A stretch of DNA of 64,000 nt from Ophioderma brevispina (GCA_023653785.1 JAMKCH010010266.1:62001-126000); one strand, 5' to 3'. Shown: positions 1 to 11,496, counted from the stretch's first letter. A program made the numbers and translations. The notes: generated from the letters alone by a model not told the origin.

Positions 1-94
1 AATTAAGCATTTTAGGTAACTATCTTTAGTTCTAGATGACTATTTTCAATTACTACACAACAAAATTATATTTCGAAAATCTCTGAATCAGCCT
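1..94 (-). mobile_element. TTAA MITE family C, right-cut fragment at window edge
   Basis: This is the terminal part of a non-autonomous DNA transposon. Its outer end reads as the reverse complement of AGGCTGATTCAGAGATTT, with TTAA directly outside at 95-98. The interior (bases 1-60) matches, in reverse, the 5' part of the complete copy at 56,470-56,830, including the stretch ending in TGCTTAATT. The other end lies outside the window. It encodes no protein. The superfamily is not settled: TTAA target sites are used by piggyBac and some Sola elements. Confidence 0.7.
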
Positions 95-98
95 TTAA

Positions 99-957
99 TT
101 TGAAAATAAATGACTGATTGTGACTGTAACTGCAAAATCTACTCTTAAAAGACAGAGTTCTTATTTATTATCTTATTTTTATGTTATTTTTACTCATATT
201 TCAATTTCATTAAAGCAGAAATTGGTCTATGTAGATCAAATGGGGTCGCATAATAACTGATAATTCTTGAAACATTTGTATAAAAATTAGATGCTGTCGA
301 ATATTTTTCTCTTTCAAATTCTTTCAACAACCATCAAAATATGTGGAAATAATGAATTATTTTAACAACAATATTTACCCGGGTACGAGCTGACTGCCCT
401 ATCTTTCCCATGTATGCTTTGTACAGTATTATTGATTATCCAATTTTACCAATATCAAAAGCCATACGCTAGCCAAACGACAAAACCGCTATCATTGATC
501 GTCTCAAACTGCGGAAGTCTTTTCGCACATTTTGACAGAATGGCGTTGCATTCAAATAAACATGTAAAAACAGGTCAATCAAAACACATTTCATAGCAAT
601 ACATCTTTACAACTCTCAACCGCCTCGAATACAGCGATTTGAAGAACCGCAATATTGACTCGTAAATTCCTTTATGAAAGCATGACACAAAATCACCAAA
701 TCTCTTCTAAACATCTTAACCCCCATTCACAAATCTTACACCGAACCAGTACCAAAACTCCACAAGCACGGATTTAAAACGCCTCTTGTTCTTTATAGCT
801 TTTATATGATGCTTTTAAGCCCTCGACGTTTTGAAATCAGAACTGAAATGTATTGGAAGGGACGGTGAATTAGTCTGTTTCAAGACTATCTTGATATGGC
901 CCACTGAAAATCGCTGCTGCCTTTGACTGTGCTCACGCGAGTTTTGAACTCCGTAAA
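99..957. other. Unassigned AT-rich stretch
   Basis: I see no gene, RNA or repeat that I can support here. Bases 414-596 hold a 60-codon open frame of ordinary composition, consistent with chance. Confidence 0.5.
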
Positions 958-968
958 TTGAAATATTT

Positions 969-1082
969 CTTATTTTCCCTTTAAAATATAAAGCATAAAT
1001 AATTTATGCTAATTAGTGTAATTACAACCAACTTCACCTACCCAAACACATACATATAATAGGATACATCTACGTGTATATT
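969..1082 (+). repeat. Foldback-element arm, copy 1
   Basis: The stretch containing ACCAACTTCACCTACCCAAA and the following ATAGGATACATC is repeated at 63,416-63,523 and again, inverted, at 63,693-63,800. Downstream, 1,150-1,200 resembles the centre of the second copy (a CTGCCAGA / TTTCCGT core). The right arm expected after 1,200 is not recognisable, so this copy appears truncated or diverged. Confidence 0.6.
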
Positions 1083-1746
1083 CTTATATATTCTTATATA
1101 TCAATATAAAACTCAAGTTGAAGTTATGTTTATTTTACGCAACGAAAACAAAAAAGTGTCTCGAAATTTTTCTGCCAGACGCTTTCCGTATTCAAAAGAA
1201 TAAGGAACAAAAATAAAGTGTATACTTTGCTATTACATGTTTAACCACCTCTGTGAGATGTTGTAATAGACATTTGAAATATTAACATTATTATTCCAAT
1301 TACATTATTGTAACCAAGCTTTTGTTCCTGAATACCTTTTCACCGATACCGAATTGCTTTTCACATTTACATTTCAAAACTCCTTCTTTGTATATAGTGA
1401 GCAGAATTTTAAGCACTTATTGGCGGCCATCTTGGACGTGTCCAGGAAGTGTTAAAGCGTACTGTTACATAAAGACAAAGTACAATACGTCGTTGGGCTA
1501 CAATCTTTATTTCCCCCTATCTCCCTGAGGAATGTTCGCAACAATGCAGTACCCATGCATCACTGAATATAGGGTATATGCCTTTTGCGTCAAAATTAAT
1601 TTACAGCAGTTTGATATTCTTCAACAGCAGTCTTCTCTTCAGACACTAGAGAGATATGGTTGTTAAGTACAAAGCTGTACTTGTGCAACAATGCACTCTA
1701 AAAACAGTGTTTAGAAAGTGAAGGCAAGGTGGTGTTAGGTGTTTAA
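1083..1746. other. No supported gene; partial repeat core
   Basis: Apart from the foldback core near 1,150-1,200, this is AT-rich sequence with one 68-codon open frame (1,322-1,528) of no recognisable content. Confidence 0.45.
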
Positions 1747-1870
1747 TATTTAGCAATTAAACACTTTGTATTTAGAAATTAAACACATGGTGTTTAGAAA
1801 TTAAACACTTGGTGTTTAGAAATTACACAGTTGGTGTTTAGATATTTGACATGTTTAGAGATTAAACGCT
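1747..1870. repeat. 22-bp minisatellite
   Basis: About five imperfect head-to-tail copies of a unit close to TTTAGAAATTAAACACTTGG, differing by single bases and short indels. The unit holds the near-complementary motifs GTGTTTA and TAAACAC, so each copy can form a small hairpin. Confidence 0.75.
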
Positions 1871-1899
1871 TCTAAACGTTTTAAAATACATGTATTTGG

Positions 1900-1975
1900 G
1901 AGCACGTGTGGCGCAAGTATAAAGCGCAGGACTCATGATCATAAAACCATTGTACATCGTAAGTTCGGGAGGGAA
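1900..1975 (+). mobile_element. tRNA-derived SINE head, fragment
   Basis: The segment starting GAGCACGTGTGGCGCAAGTA matches the first ~70 bases of the fuller SINE at 44,921. It keeps an A-box-like block and a degraded B-box region (GTAAGTTCGGGAGG). Similarity to the other copy is lost after about 1,975, so only the RNA polymerase III promoter head is recognised. Confidence 0.6.
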
Positions 1976-2114
1976 GGGGTCCAAAATAAGCCATTAGATA
2001 TTAAGAATTTTCTCACTGGTTTGGTTTTCTACTCTTGTCAATTGGTCAAACGAGACTCGCCAGTGAGTAAGTCTTGACAAAGAAGAATCTTTGTTGCGCC
2101 GACGTGGACTTTAA

Positions 2115-2310
2115 CTTTTGCAGAAATTGTGATCTGCTTCGGGACGTTTAAATGTCATCCAAACCGGTCTTGGATTAAGTCTAAATGTAGATACAAGATT
2201 AACCTCACAAATGCAGCTGCATACTTTTTGAAGTTCATGATACATGCTAGAGAGAAAAGCTTTTTTAAAAACAAAGTTTTAGTTAAACAACGCATAGTAG
2301 CTGCGACGTG
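2115..2310 (+). CDS. Candidate exon, unknown protein (weak)
   Basis: An open frame follows a good acceptor (a pyrimidine-rich run ending TTTTGCAG near 2,123) and runs to TGA at about 2,311. The translation is basic and contains FGTFKCHPNRSW and NLTNAAAYF. No family is recognised. Length alone is not significant at this base composition; only the acceptor and the composition of the first half favour it. It could equally be chance. Confidence 0.15.
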
Positions 2311-2852
2311 AAAAGAAATAAATGATTATTGATTTTCAATATTAATTTTCAAATGCAAGCAAGGAGAAAAAGTAAAATATTAAATTTAGGTCCATAATAA
2401 TAATAAAGTACTGCAGAACTACACCCGATGTCTGTAGCGTTATATCATACCGGACCAGTCATCGACAAGGTGAAGGTTGTTTCAATATTGTATCGAAATT
2501 GAAAGCTATAAATATTCCTGTAATAAAATGTTATGCTATTTTGAAGGCCATTCATCGTACATGCAAAGACATAAGAAAATCCTTATACCAAACATTCATA
2601 CAATTTAGTTTCATGGTATCTATTGGATATAAATTATAGGAAGTCCCTAAGGTACCGTCATAGTTCCTAACGCTGCGGTATTCGAAGTCAAAACTTGCCC
2701 AATCGGCATTAAGCCATGACATCATTGAGTTGCTACGGCCACAGCACAATATGTATTGGGTATTTTTATGTACCTGCAGTACCGTTGATGTGCCTGCGTA
2801 ACTGGGTCCAATAAGATCCAGAACTTAAGATTCAGATCACTGTGAAACTTAC

Positions 2853-2897
2853 CTGCAATTCCATATCGACTAGAGCCTGACTGTTTATTGGTTGTGT
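2853..2897 (-). CDS. Candidate 45-nt internal exon
   Basis: On the minus strand a 45-nt block is bounded by a strong acceptor (CTTTTACAG) and a near-consensus donor (GCAG followed by GTAAGTTTC). It is open in phase 0 and reads TQPINSQALVDMELQ. A second GCAG/GTACAT pair lies about 85 bases downstream on the same strand. Splice-site quality is the only support; no family is identifiable from 15 residues. Confidence 0.25.
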
Positions 2898-3806
2898 CTG
2901 TAAAAGATTCGCTTTATGGTCATTGACATAGATTTATTGATGCATGAGATGAGATCATAATACAAGGACTAAACAAGCTTCCAACGTCGGGGCTGTGACA
3001 ACTTTCCTAATGAGCATTGGCGATTTTAGAGTCAGCAGTGTCAGCATCTGCTGACAGGCCCCCTAAAATATTTGCTCTCAGGGCCCCCTCGACCCATCTT
3101 AGTCACACTAGAGTGCGATATTGTGTTGCCTTCTTGGCGCTACAGGGGGCCCCATCTTAAGCTGCTGACTAGGGGGCCCTTTTCCTTAAAGGAGGTTGTT
3201 TTGCTCCATCAGCAGCGCTTGGTTTTGGAAAGTATGTTTTGGTGGGTGTCGGTCTTATTGATTTATATGCGGGTGTTTGTTCTATTTCCACCGACACTTA
3301 GTATATCCTTTTGGTTGATCCGCAGCCTTCCTATTCTAAATCTTGTACTGGTTTACTAATCTACCTTTTTGTTTTGTTAAACAAATTGCTATTTGCCCTC
3401 TGGTAATCTGCTAATATGGTTATCCTACAGTGAAGTAAAGTTATGATGTAGCCTCGATACGGCTTCCTTTAAACTTGGTACAGGATTAGATAGCAGAATA
3501 TGATAGGATGGAGGCATATCTTTCATTGTAAAACACGACGCATGTCCATTCCTAATACGGTAGAAATCCATTTTCTACTGGTCTTGGCATCTTTGGTAGT
3601 TAAGTTAAATGAGGTGCTGTTTTTTTGTTTACCCCTGCATAACATAGAAACATTTGCAAATAAACCCGTTTTGAAGCTTAGTACAAAAAAGAGCTTTATC
3701 GTTTTAATATTTGCATTGTTAGATCTAGGGTCAATTTCCCACCAAGGTCCGGGAATTTTTTTTCAAAAGTGCAATTAAATGCAGTTAAGCGCGTTAGGGA
3801 TATTCA
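2898..3806. other. No supported gene; GGGCCCC-rich patch
   Basis: Bases 3,040-3,185 contain repeated GGCCCCCT/AGGGGGCC blocks that can pair with each other, surrounding a CAGCATCTGCTG palindrome. The rest is unremarkable AT-rich DNA with chance-length open frames (3,072-3,359 and 3,500-3,778). Confidence 0.4.
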
Positions 3807-4740
3807 GATAGTGGTCCTCAACTCTTCACTGGGTATACGCGATAATCTTCTTTAGAGATGCGTAGTCACCTTATACATGAAAATAGTGGTCCTAACACTC
3901 TCACCTGGGGTATACCGGAGATAATCTCTTTAGAGATGTAATTCATTTCTAAATTGGACAATAGTCGGTCCTAACACTCGCACCTGGGTTTTATACCAGA
4001 GCTAATCTTCTTTAGAGAGGCGTATTCACCTTTACCAATTTGAAAAAATAGTGATCCTAACCCTCTCACCTGGGATCGGAGATGGGGTAACCGGAGATAA
4101 TTCTTTTCTTTAGGATGCATATTCACCTTTATTAAATTAAATTAGTGGTCCTTAACACTTCACCTGGGTTATACCAGAGATTAATCTTATTTAGAGAGCT
4201 ATTCATCTTTACAATTGAATATCGTGGTTTTAACACTTCAACCTGGGATATACGGAGATTCCTCTTTAGAGGATGCGTATCACCTTTACAAATTGAACAA
4301 TAGTGGTCCCCTATCTCTCACCGGGGGTATACCGGAGATATCTTCTTTAGGAGGATGCGTATTCACCTTTACAATTTGAAAATAGTGATCCTAACATCTC
4401 CACCTGGGGTTGTTTATACCGGAGATAATCTTTTTAGAGAGATGCGTATTCACCTTTACAAATTGAAAATAGTGGTTTTAACACTTCACCTGGGTGATAA
4501 AGGAGATAATTCTTTTAGAGATGAGTATCACTTTACAAATGAAAAATAAATAGTGGTTTTTTTTTTAACACTCTCACCTGGGGTTATTTATTCTACCGGA
4601 GATAATTTTCTGTAGAGAGGCGTTATTCCACCTTTACATAAATTGAAACTAGTGGTTTTTTGTTAATGACTCTCCACCGGGGGGTATACCTGAGATAATC
4701 TTCTTAACAGATGAGTGGTTGCACCTTTACAAATTGAAAT
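3807..4740. repeat. ~80-bp tandem array, about 12 copies
   Basis: The unit contains TAGTGGTCCTAACACTCTCA, then CACCTGGGGTATACCGGAGA, then AATCTTCTTTAGAGATGCGT, then ATTCACCTTTACAAATTGAA. Copies differ mainly by one- and two-base indels in homopolymers (for example a long T run near 4,557). That pattern may be genuine decay or residual long-read error. The array carries no usable reading frame; the open frame at 4,355-4,549 is a reading of the repeat. Confidence 0.9.
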
Positions 4741-5650
4741 GTTACGAACATGATGTAAACTGGTCGATTGCATTGTTTACTACAACATGAACTGCATTAG
4801 TTTAAATGGTCCAGCTTCCTAATTTATCCTGCTTAATATATTCTTTTACAATTACCTATCTTTTATCATACTGTCTCCCCCACTTTTTCTTTTCTTTTTC
4901 AATTTTCCTTTTGCTTTAAATAAATGAATAAGCATGTGTGTATGTCTTTTATCATGTTTGTATGATCCATAAATCGCATTGCATTGAGGTAGTTATCTCA
5001 CGGGAAAGTTAATGAGCATTGACTCAAAGCACAATTCGCTGACATTAATAAGAAGAATTGAGACAACTTTGTAAGTTGAGTAATACGATCATACATTAAC
5101 ATTTACTTAAAGTTTATATATATTGTTTCATCATGTGCTATATTTCTTTCAAAGCGGCCATAAGAAGGGGTTTCGCCTTTGAAACCACTTTTTAAATTCT
5201 TTCTGTAGGTCTTTGTATTCATTTATTCGTATTTATTTAACCCGCGAAACCATTCAGTGTTAAATATGGTTCTCCTTCGGTGCCGCGGGTGATGAATACG
5301 TCCTGGAATCTAACAGCACGAAGCTTATAATAAGAAGAAAAAATATAAGGGCAAGAAAAAAGTCTGCCACACAAACTCGCGCCAATGGCGCACTACTACC
5401 ATTAAACATTTTGTTATCAGTTCAAACAAAATATAATTTTGAGGAATAATGAGAAATAGATAAATATTTTTGAAGAAAGTTTCAAATTTCGACAACCACA
5501 TTTGACGAAAGGTTAGGTAATTAATGTATAATTACAATGACATCAAAACTTACTAGCAAGTAGTAGTCTGTCGCCCACCGCATGGAACCAAAATGTTTAA
5601 AGAATCTAATAACATGCGAGCGCTAGATTTTCCACCAAACGTTTTACACT
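4741..5650. other. Unassigned AT-rich stretch
   Basis: No gene or RNA can be supported. A short imperfect inverted repeat around 5,165-5,200 (GGGTTTCGCCTTTGAAACC) is the only local structure seen. Confidence 0.4.
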
Positions 5651-5655
5651 GTTAA

Positions 5656-5997
5656 AAATTTCCGTAAATAAGAAAACATATTTTCCGTAAATTTACTGAA
5701 ATCTGTTTGAGAAAACAATAACAATACAAAAAAAACATAACAAACATAAATGTTTAATTTACTGAAATATTTAAAAATTTCTGGCAGCAAATATTTTCCC
5801 GGACTTTTTTTTTTTTTGGTTCCGTAATTTAAATTACTGAAAATTCTGTTAAATCACTTTTTTTCGCGTAATATGAGACAAATTTCTGTAAAATTACTGT
5901 CAAGTTCCTTTAATTGACAGAAATTTCTGTAATTTACCCTAAAAATGTCTGGACATATGCTGCCAGAATTTCCTCCGTCAATTTACGGAAATTTTTT
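5656..5997. mobile_element. TTAA-flanked MITE, AAATTTCCGTAAAT type
   Basis: Inverted termini (AAATTTCCGTAAAT on the left; its complement followed by a T run on the right) enclose about 340 bp and are flanked by TTAA at 5,652-5,655 and 5,998-6,001. The interior repeats the terminal motif several times (CCGTAATTTAAATTACTG, TTTCTGTAATTTAC), giving strong self-complementarity. Fragments of the same core occur near 1,150 and 63,605. It is similar in size to the other TTAA MITEs but has different termini. Confidence 0.6.
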
Positions 5998-6001
5998 TTA
6001 A

Positions 6002-8163
6002 CATGCCTCGCTAATGTAAAGAGTGAAAGAGTAAAGGATCTTTCTGGGTGATCCATTCTAATTTAGATTGAAAAATTCACTTCGATTAAATGATTTTCGA
6101 GTTCATATTTCACTCTAAATTATTGATGGGTCATTCAGACACTCTTTGAGAGCGACTTTCACTCTTGAAATACAGTGATTTTCGTCCTTCTATCTAGCGA
6201 AAATGCTATTAGTTTTACACCCGTAAAATAGGGGAATTAAAGTGGATGAACTGGGATCTAAAATAAAACACAGCTTTAAAGTTTTTCAGAATCTATTACA
6301 CAAGGTAACGTTTAAGTTTTCGTTCTTTTGGAGTGATCGAAAAAAAAATATCTTAAGTGATTAAAATGTCACTCTTTCCAAGAACGAAAATTGAATAACT
6401 TTGGTTTAATTTAACTCTTTTTCGAGTGGATTTCATTCTTTTTTCAGACTTAAGTTAACTCCATTTTAACTCTGTTAAAAGATGAAATGTCAATCTACCT
6501 GGAGTGATCATTGTAGACAATCCAATAAAGTGAAAAATCAGCCTTCTCCAACTATAGAGTGGATATTACATAATTCAAATCTCTAAATCTCTAATATAGG
6601 ACCTAAATGGCAAATCAGTCATTTTTGATTTGAAACATAGAGTGGCTTCGCCATAGTAATTTCTGAACATTGTACTCACTAATACTGTACAGACCACAGC
6701 TCCTTATCCCAGACAATTACTAAACGGACGAAGATAATTTTAAATAAAACTAAATACACAATGAACGATAAATTAATCGAAACACGGTTTTTGTTCCGAT
6801 TTGGGGTTGAATCCCACACCAAACAATTGACGTCAACGGATTATCCCGTGGGAGGTTTTCCGCTCGCTATTTCATGACGTGGTTTGCGTTGTAAACCTGC
6901 CATTTATTGAAATGGCATTAACTAAATGCCAATTAGTTTCATAAATGTAGATAAAGATAATGGTAGCAGGTAGCAAGCGTTATTTGCACTATACAGCTAG
7001 ACCAATTTAGTTTTTTTGCCATTTGAAAGGATATAAATGCATATAAATAGTGGTCAGTGCGTAACCAATTAAATGAGGATGATTTCGTCCTTGCAGGACT
7101 CAATTGGTGTCCGTAATATTCTTACACTCGTATCACGCTTATTTGTGATAGAACCGCAGTTTTTTTAATCAGTTACGAAATTAACACTTGTACAAGCTGA
7201 AAACCAATTGTCTCAATCTACCTCATTTTTTGCTCCAAACGCCTTTGAATTGTCAAGTCACCATTACTTATTCGGAATTAGCATCAAACGAATCGAAATA
7301 AACAAATATACCATTATTGAACAATATTGTTCTGGTTAATCAGTGACCCGGGAACAGGGAACTATTATATAGCATATTCTGGCATCATTTGATTTGCTGT
7401 GGTCTTGCCTGGGAGAATAAAGCGCTCATCAAAACGTTAAGGGAAGGTACTCGTCCAACGTGACCACTAGTGCCCTTTTCCGCTGCTTTTCTCGCAACTG
7501 CAAGATCAACGGAGTGCAACTATATTACGAACCTAGAGCTGTCGAGTCTTATTTGCGAATGATACATGCGCATTTGGTAGAAGAGGCGGGGATTGTGCCT
7601 ATTTTCTTTCTGAATGCTCCAAGAGATAGTGTTAGTGTGTTAAAGACACAGTCGATGAGTTGGTTTTTGCTATGTTATACCTCTTAAGAAGATAAACATC
7701 TTGAAGGAACAGATTAAGTTAGAGCGAAAACCTTCTATCGCACTATGCAAATCTGTTTTAATGCCGATTCATTTTGTTAACACTTACATGACCTGCACCT
7801 CGTTCTATGGCGTTCTTCTTCAGTACCACATTGGATAAATTATTGAAAAGCGATTTAGTTACATAAATCGTCAAAAGAAAGCTTTCATTTTAAAGTTTTA
7901 AAACCGAAATCGATCGATTATTTGCGAAAACATTCTTTATAAAATCAAATAGTTAACCGCGTGAGTTATGAAAGTTATTGGTTGTTTGAAATTAAATTAT
8001 CTATTTTACATATCAGATATAACCTTTTAAATAGGGATAGGTTTTATTTTGAATAAAATATTCTACCTTTTGTGACAAATAACGAAAATCAAATTGCTGA
8101 ATATTTAAAACAAGAGAAGAGCAAATTAACATTTTGGAGTTAGTGTTGGGTATTCAATGACGG
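6002..8163. other. Mostly unassigned; weak coding candidate at 7.42-7.69 kb
   Basis: Bases 6,025-6,540 hold many copies of GAGTGAAA and its complement TTTCACTC, suggesting decayed repeat DNA. A 90-codon open frame (7,421-7,687, plus) includes NGVQLYYEPRAVESYLRMIH and sits in locally higher GC, but has no start, splice or family support. On the minus strand a frame ending in GCAGGTCAT followed by GTAAGTG (7,785-7,900) is another weak exon candidate. Confidence 0.3.
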
Positions 8164-8356
8164 AAGACTGTTTTAGTTAACTTAAAAACACATAGTTGGT
8201 CAGTAAAAGGCTTATTATAACATATTGTTACCAGTTCTATAACAACACTAAACGAAATGAGCTTAAGACTGTTTTAGTTAACTTAAAAACATAGTTGGTC
8301 AGTAAAAGGCTTATTATAACATTGTTACCCGTTCAATAACAACACTAAACGAAATG
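8164..8356. repeat. Two-copy tandem duplication, ~100 bp
   Basis: The block beginning AAGACTGTTTTAGTTAACTT and ending CAACACTAAACGAAATG occurs twice head to tail (8,164-8,259 and 8,263-8,356). The copies differ by a few small indels, including loss of AC in the AAACACATAG run, so the duplication looks recent. Confidence 0.85.
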
Positions 8357-9189
8357 TGCAATTTTGACTACTCTCTATATATAATATGATTCACCAAATA
8401 AAACTGTACTTGAAAAATTGCCTCGACGGAGTTTATCGACCTACACACTCTGGACGATTACAAAACGTTGCCAGCACTTTAAAAACTTTTGATTTTTTAG
8501 TTGTCAGTCTCAACTTACTGTTTAAGAAGATTTCACTTACGCGAATTAGTGCGCGCAGTTTATGAACCTTTTTAAATCACGTAACACCGAGTATATTCTC
8601 AAATGTTCTGCCATTTAAAGTTCACATTGACAGTTACATTCGCAACCTAAATGAACCCGAACGCATTTTCTCCAAACGTCGTATACATGGTAGACGCAAA
8701 GTCAAAATGGAATTCCATTTTCGCGTGCGTGAAGTTATTTCAGGAATGTTGCACGCTTTATAGGTTCAGAGTTAGAAGCACTTAAATGGTAGTTGAAAAA
8801 AGGATAAAATTCAGCTAAATTGATGGAGAGCGTCGAGGAATACTCTAGACCGTAGCCTATTATTGCAGACCAGCCTCGCGAACCGACAATAATTCCACTT
8901 CCAAAATCATTTCCTCTTGGAGCGTTGTACACAAATTTGAACAGAGCAGAGTCGGGCTGCTTCTATATGTGTATTACGGAGTTACCACTAACTGATTGTA
9001 TGATGTAGAGGAATTGTACTCGTATACATTAAAATTGCCACCAATCACGAGTGAAGCGGTTTTATTTTAAATAGGTAGATTTTGACTTCGGGGAAGTAGG
9101 GCACTTTATAAAAAATATTACCGGACGCCCCTAATTAGTTATATTACAAAGTTCTAGAATAGAGAGTGCTCGTTTTGGATTAGAAGATA
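8357..9189. other. No supported gene
   Basis: A 65-codon minus-strand frame (8,735-8,932) reads in a protein-like way (RGNDFGSGIIVGSRGW) but has no splice or start support. Nothing else is supported. Confidence 0.35.
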
Positions 9190-9965
9190 TCTTTGAGGTG
9201 GAAGTGATCTATGAACTATGCCTTCACCTGCTTTGCACCTGGACCACATTCTATATGTTCAGGTGAGTGTATTGTTTGATCCACCATCTTTAAAGTGGAA
9301 GTGATCTATGAACTATGCCTTCACCTGCTTTGCACCTGGACCACATTCTATATGTTCAGGTGAGTGTATTGTTTGATCCACCATTTTTAAAGTGGAAGTG
9401 ATCTATGAACTATGCCTTCACCTGCTTTGCACCTGGACCACATTCTATATGTTCAGGTGAGTGTATTGTTTGATCCACCATCTTTGAGGTGGAAGTGATC
9501 TATGAACTATGCCTTCACCTGCTTTGCACCTGGACCACATTCTATATGTTCAGGTGAGTGTATTGTTTGATCCACCATCCTTGAGGTGAAATGATCTATG
9601 AACTATGCCTTCACCTGCTTTGCACCTGGACCACATTCTATATGTTCAGGTGAGTGTATTGTTTGATCCACCATCCTTGAGGTGAAATGATCTATGAACT
9701 ATGCCTTCACCTGCTTTGCACCTGGACCACATTCCATAGGTTTTGGTGATTGTATTGTTTGATCCACCATCCTTGAGGTGAAATGATCTATGAACTATGC
9801 CTTCACCTGCTTTGCACCTGGACCACATTCTATATGTTCAGGTGAGTGTATTGTTTGATCCACCATCTTTAAAGTGGAAGTGATCTATGAACTATGCCTT
9901 CACCTGCTTTGCACCTGGACCACATTCCATAGGTTTTGGTGATTGTATTGTTTGACCCTCAAAGA
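9190..9965. repeat. 97-bp tandem array, 8 copies (array 1)
   Basis: Eight copies of a 95-97-bp unit with few differences. Each has CACCTG and its complement CAGGTG about 38 bases apart, plus a small hairpin CCACCATCTTTGAGGTGG, so two nested fold-back structures recur per period. Two units carry ATTCCATAGGTTTTGGTGAT in place of ATTCTATATGTTCAGGTGAG, a shared variant showing exchange within the array. The array ends in TTTGACCCTCAAAGATAGCT, nearly the same boundary as array 2 at 34.9 kb. The open frame on the minus strand (9,646-9,828) is repeat-derived. Confidence 0.95.
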
Positions 9966-10340
9966 TAGCTGCTAATCCGGAACATGGATACGCTTTATTC
10001 TTGAAAATCAACATGAGCATGAGCGAAAACATGAGCAAATACAAGATCTAAGAGTGTATATTGTTTGATTTAACTTTGATAAAGATTGGAAAAGGGGAGA
10101 GAGAAGTTCTTTATCAAAATTGGTTGGTATAATAAATTTGTTAGTGTAACAATGCAGCCATGCCGTAGGCAAGAGACTCCGATTATGCGACGACTACAAT
10201 ACATCCACCTGTTATTGAATTCCGAAATGCTCAAAGCGCACAGGTGGCCTATTGTTATACTCTTGATATTTCTACCGTGACGTCGTATTGCAAAGGAATT
10301 ATGTTATAATGAGACTCTGATTGGTCAGCATGAAGGCAAA
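9966..10340. other. Array 1 flank; weak exon candidate
   Basis: The first ~35 bases are shared with the flank of array 2. An open frame at 10,086-10,280 includes CRRQETPIMRRLQYIHLLLN and a CACAG followed by GTGGCC that could be a donor, but nothing else supports a gene. Confidence 0.3.
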
Positions 10341-10403
10341 GACGAAATCAACGCCTTGAAATCATTTCAAGGCGTTGATTTCGACAATGGCATTGTCAAC
10401 GTT
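10341..10403. repeat. Cluster of perfect palindromes
   Basis: Bases 10,343-10,362 (CGAAATCAACGCCTTGAAAT) are followed, after a single C, by their exact complement at 10,364-10,383. Overlapping the end is GACAATG-G-CATTGTC (10,383-10,397), then AACGTT (10,398-10,403). The 20-bp perfect stem with a one-base centre would form a very stable hairpin or cruciform. CTGATTGGTCAG just upstream (10,317) also occurs at 11,793 in another inverted-repeat setting, so this may be the core of a small foldback transposon. Confidence 0.9.
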
Positions 10404-10463
10404 GCGATCAGGAGAGCAGGGCAGATTTTTTTCACAGGTGTAGCTTGTGTCTCGGCACTACAG

Positions 10464-10635
10464 TTTTAAGTGGGTGCGGGGTTGTGCAAGTTGTGACGAA
10501 AATGAATGTCAGGAATCGTTTGTCACGGCTAAATTGGACATTCCGGAGAACTCTCTGTGTGTCTGCAAAGGAATGTTTTATTTCGTGGTTAGACTATGCA
10601 GACAATGCCTCAGTTTATTGTCTTATTTTTCTTGA
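10464..10635 (+). CDS. Candidate cysteine-rich exon
   Basis: Following CGGCACTACAG, one frame stays open to TGA at 10,633-10,635. Its first part is Cys- and acid-rich: KWVRGCASCDENECQESF, then ENSLCVCKG, after which it becomes hydrophobic. The cysteine spacing looks like an extracellular or metal-binding segment, but I assign no family. A pyrimidine-rich acceptor (TTTTTTTCACAG, ending near 10,438) lies upstream, but the frame has a TAG just after it. A second, longer frame (10,445-10,768) overlaps and cannot be excluded. Confidence 0.25.
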
Positions 10636-11148
10636 CAAATTTAAATATGGACATAGCCACAATCAGAGACGTTTCAGTCGGCGTAAACCGTATCTTCTTC
10701 CCACGGTAAAACGAGCGATGAGCACTGCTTTGTTACAAGGCGATTTTGCTTCAAACAAGTTCAAATAAGGATATCTATGCACCCCGCTCTTTGTCAAGAC
10801 GCGTGATTTGACGTGTTTTTTGCTTGCTATTGTTTATAGCAGTGGCAAATTTTAATGAATCTGGATTGGAAAAATGGAAAATTAACAAGAATTTAGGTTA
10901 TGCTTGCACAATGTTAAGTACAGCTCTTAGAAGCATAGTGAAGGTACTCCATCAATCACCCAACACTCTTATAAGTAGCTGTAATTTACAGACTCCTGTC
11001 ATGTCTGTAATTTAAATTTAGTAGAAAAATTGTGAAGAGTTTTTAGATTTTGGCTAATTTGGGCTATAACTTAAAAATTACGAATATGTTGGACTCTTTG
11101 ATAAATATCTGACGATAAACGTAGTAATTTGACTTCTTAAAACAATTT
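10636..11148. other. Unassigned
   Basis: No gene or repeat recognised. Open frames here are of chance length. Confidence 0.4.
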
Positions 11149-11181
11149 AAGAAATGTTGCTGACATCAGTAACATTTCTCC
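11149..11181. repeat. Near-perfect short hairpin
   Basis: AGAAATGTT and AACATTTCT pair around CTGA/TCAG with a two-base centre, giving a 13-bp stem with one mismatch. It is possibly part of a decayed inverted-repeat element; no further boundary is seen. Confidence 0.6.
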
Positions 11182-11325
11182 TCTATATGGAACCCTCGAG
11201 AATAGAACCCTCAAAAATGGTTTGAAATATTTGAGAACCCAAATATTTCCTAACCGAACAGTAAAGGTGCTATACAACAGTTGAAAAACTATTTTGGTTC
11301 ATTGAATAACCTTAAGGGTTCTATA

Positions 11326-11494
11326 TCCCTTAAATCCCATTTTTGCAACTTTTCAAAAATCACGGAGCGGACCCCTGCATTGTGTTTAGCGGGAAATTGC
11401 CTCCTAGATCTCAACACAACAATAACGCTACCACCCTCCTTTTTTTGCAGTGATGGTCAGGTTGGTAGTCATTTTCCTCTAGGGATATAAGGGA
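11326..11494. mobile_element. TA-flanked MITE, copy 1
   Basis: Termini TCCCTTAAATCCC (left) and the complement of TCCCTTATATCCCT (right) are flanked by TA on both sides (11,324-11,325 and 11,495-11,496). The interior, with ATCACGGAGCGGACCCCTGC and TCCTAGATCT, recurs at 62,796-62,996. TA target duplication is typical of Tc1/mariner-type MITEs, which is the likely affiliation. The open frame 11,281-11,490 is a reading of this element. Confidence 0.75.
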
Positions 11495-11496
11495 TA

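Noticed and set aside
3807..4740. CRISPR-like array
   Set aside because: Units are contiguous without unique spacers, and the setting is animal DNA. The same applies to the 9.2- and 34.2-kb arrays.
9646..9828. Repetitive minus-strand frame
   Set aside because: It is open only because the 96-bp unit length is a multiple of three; irregular units break it.
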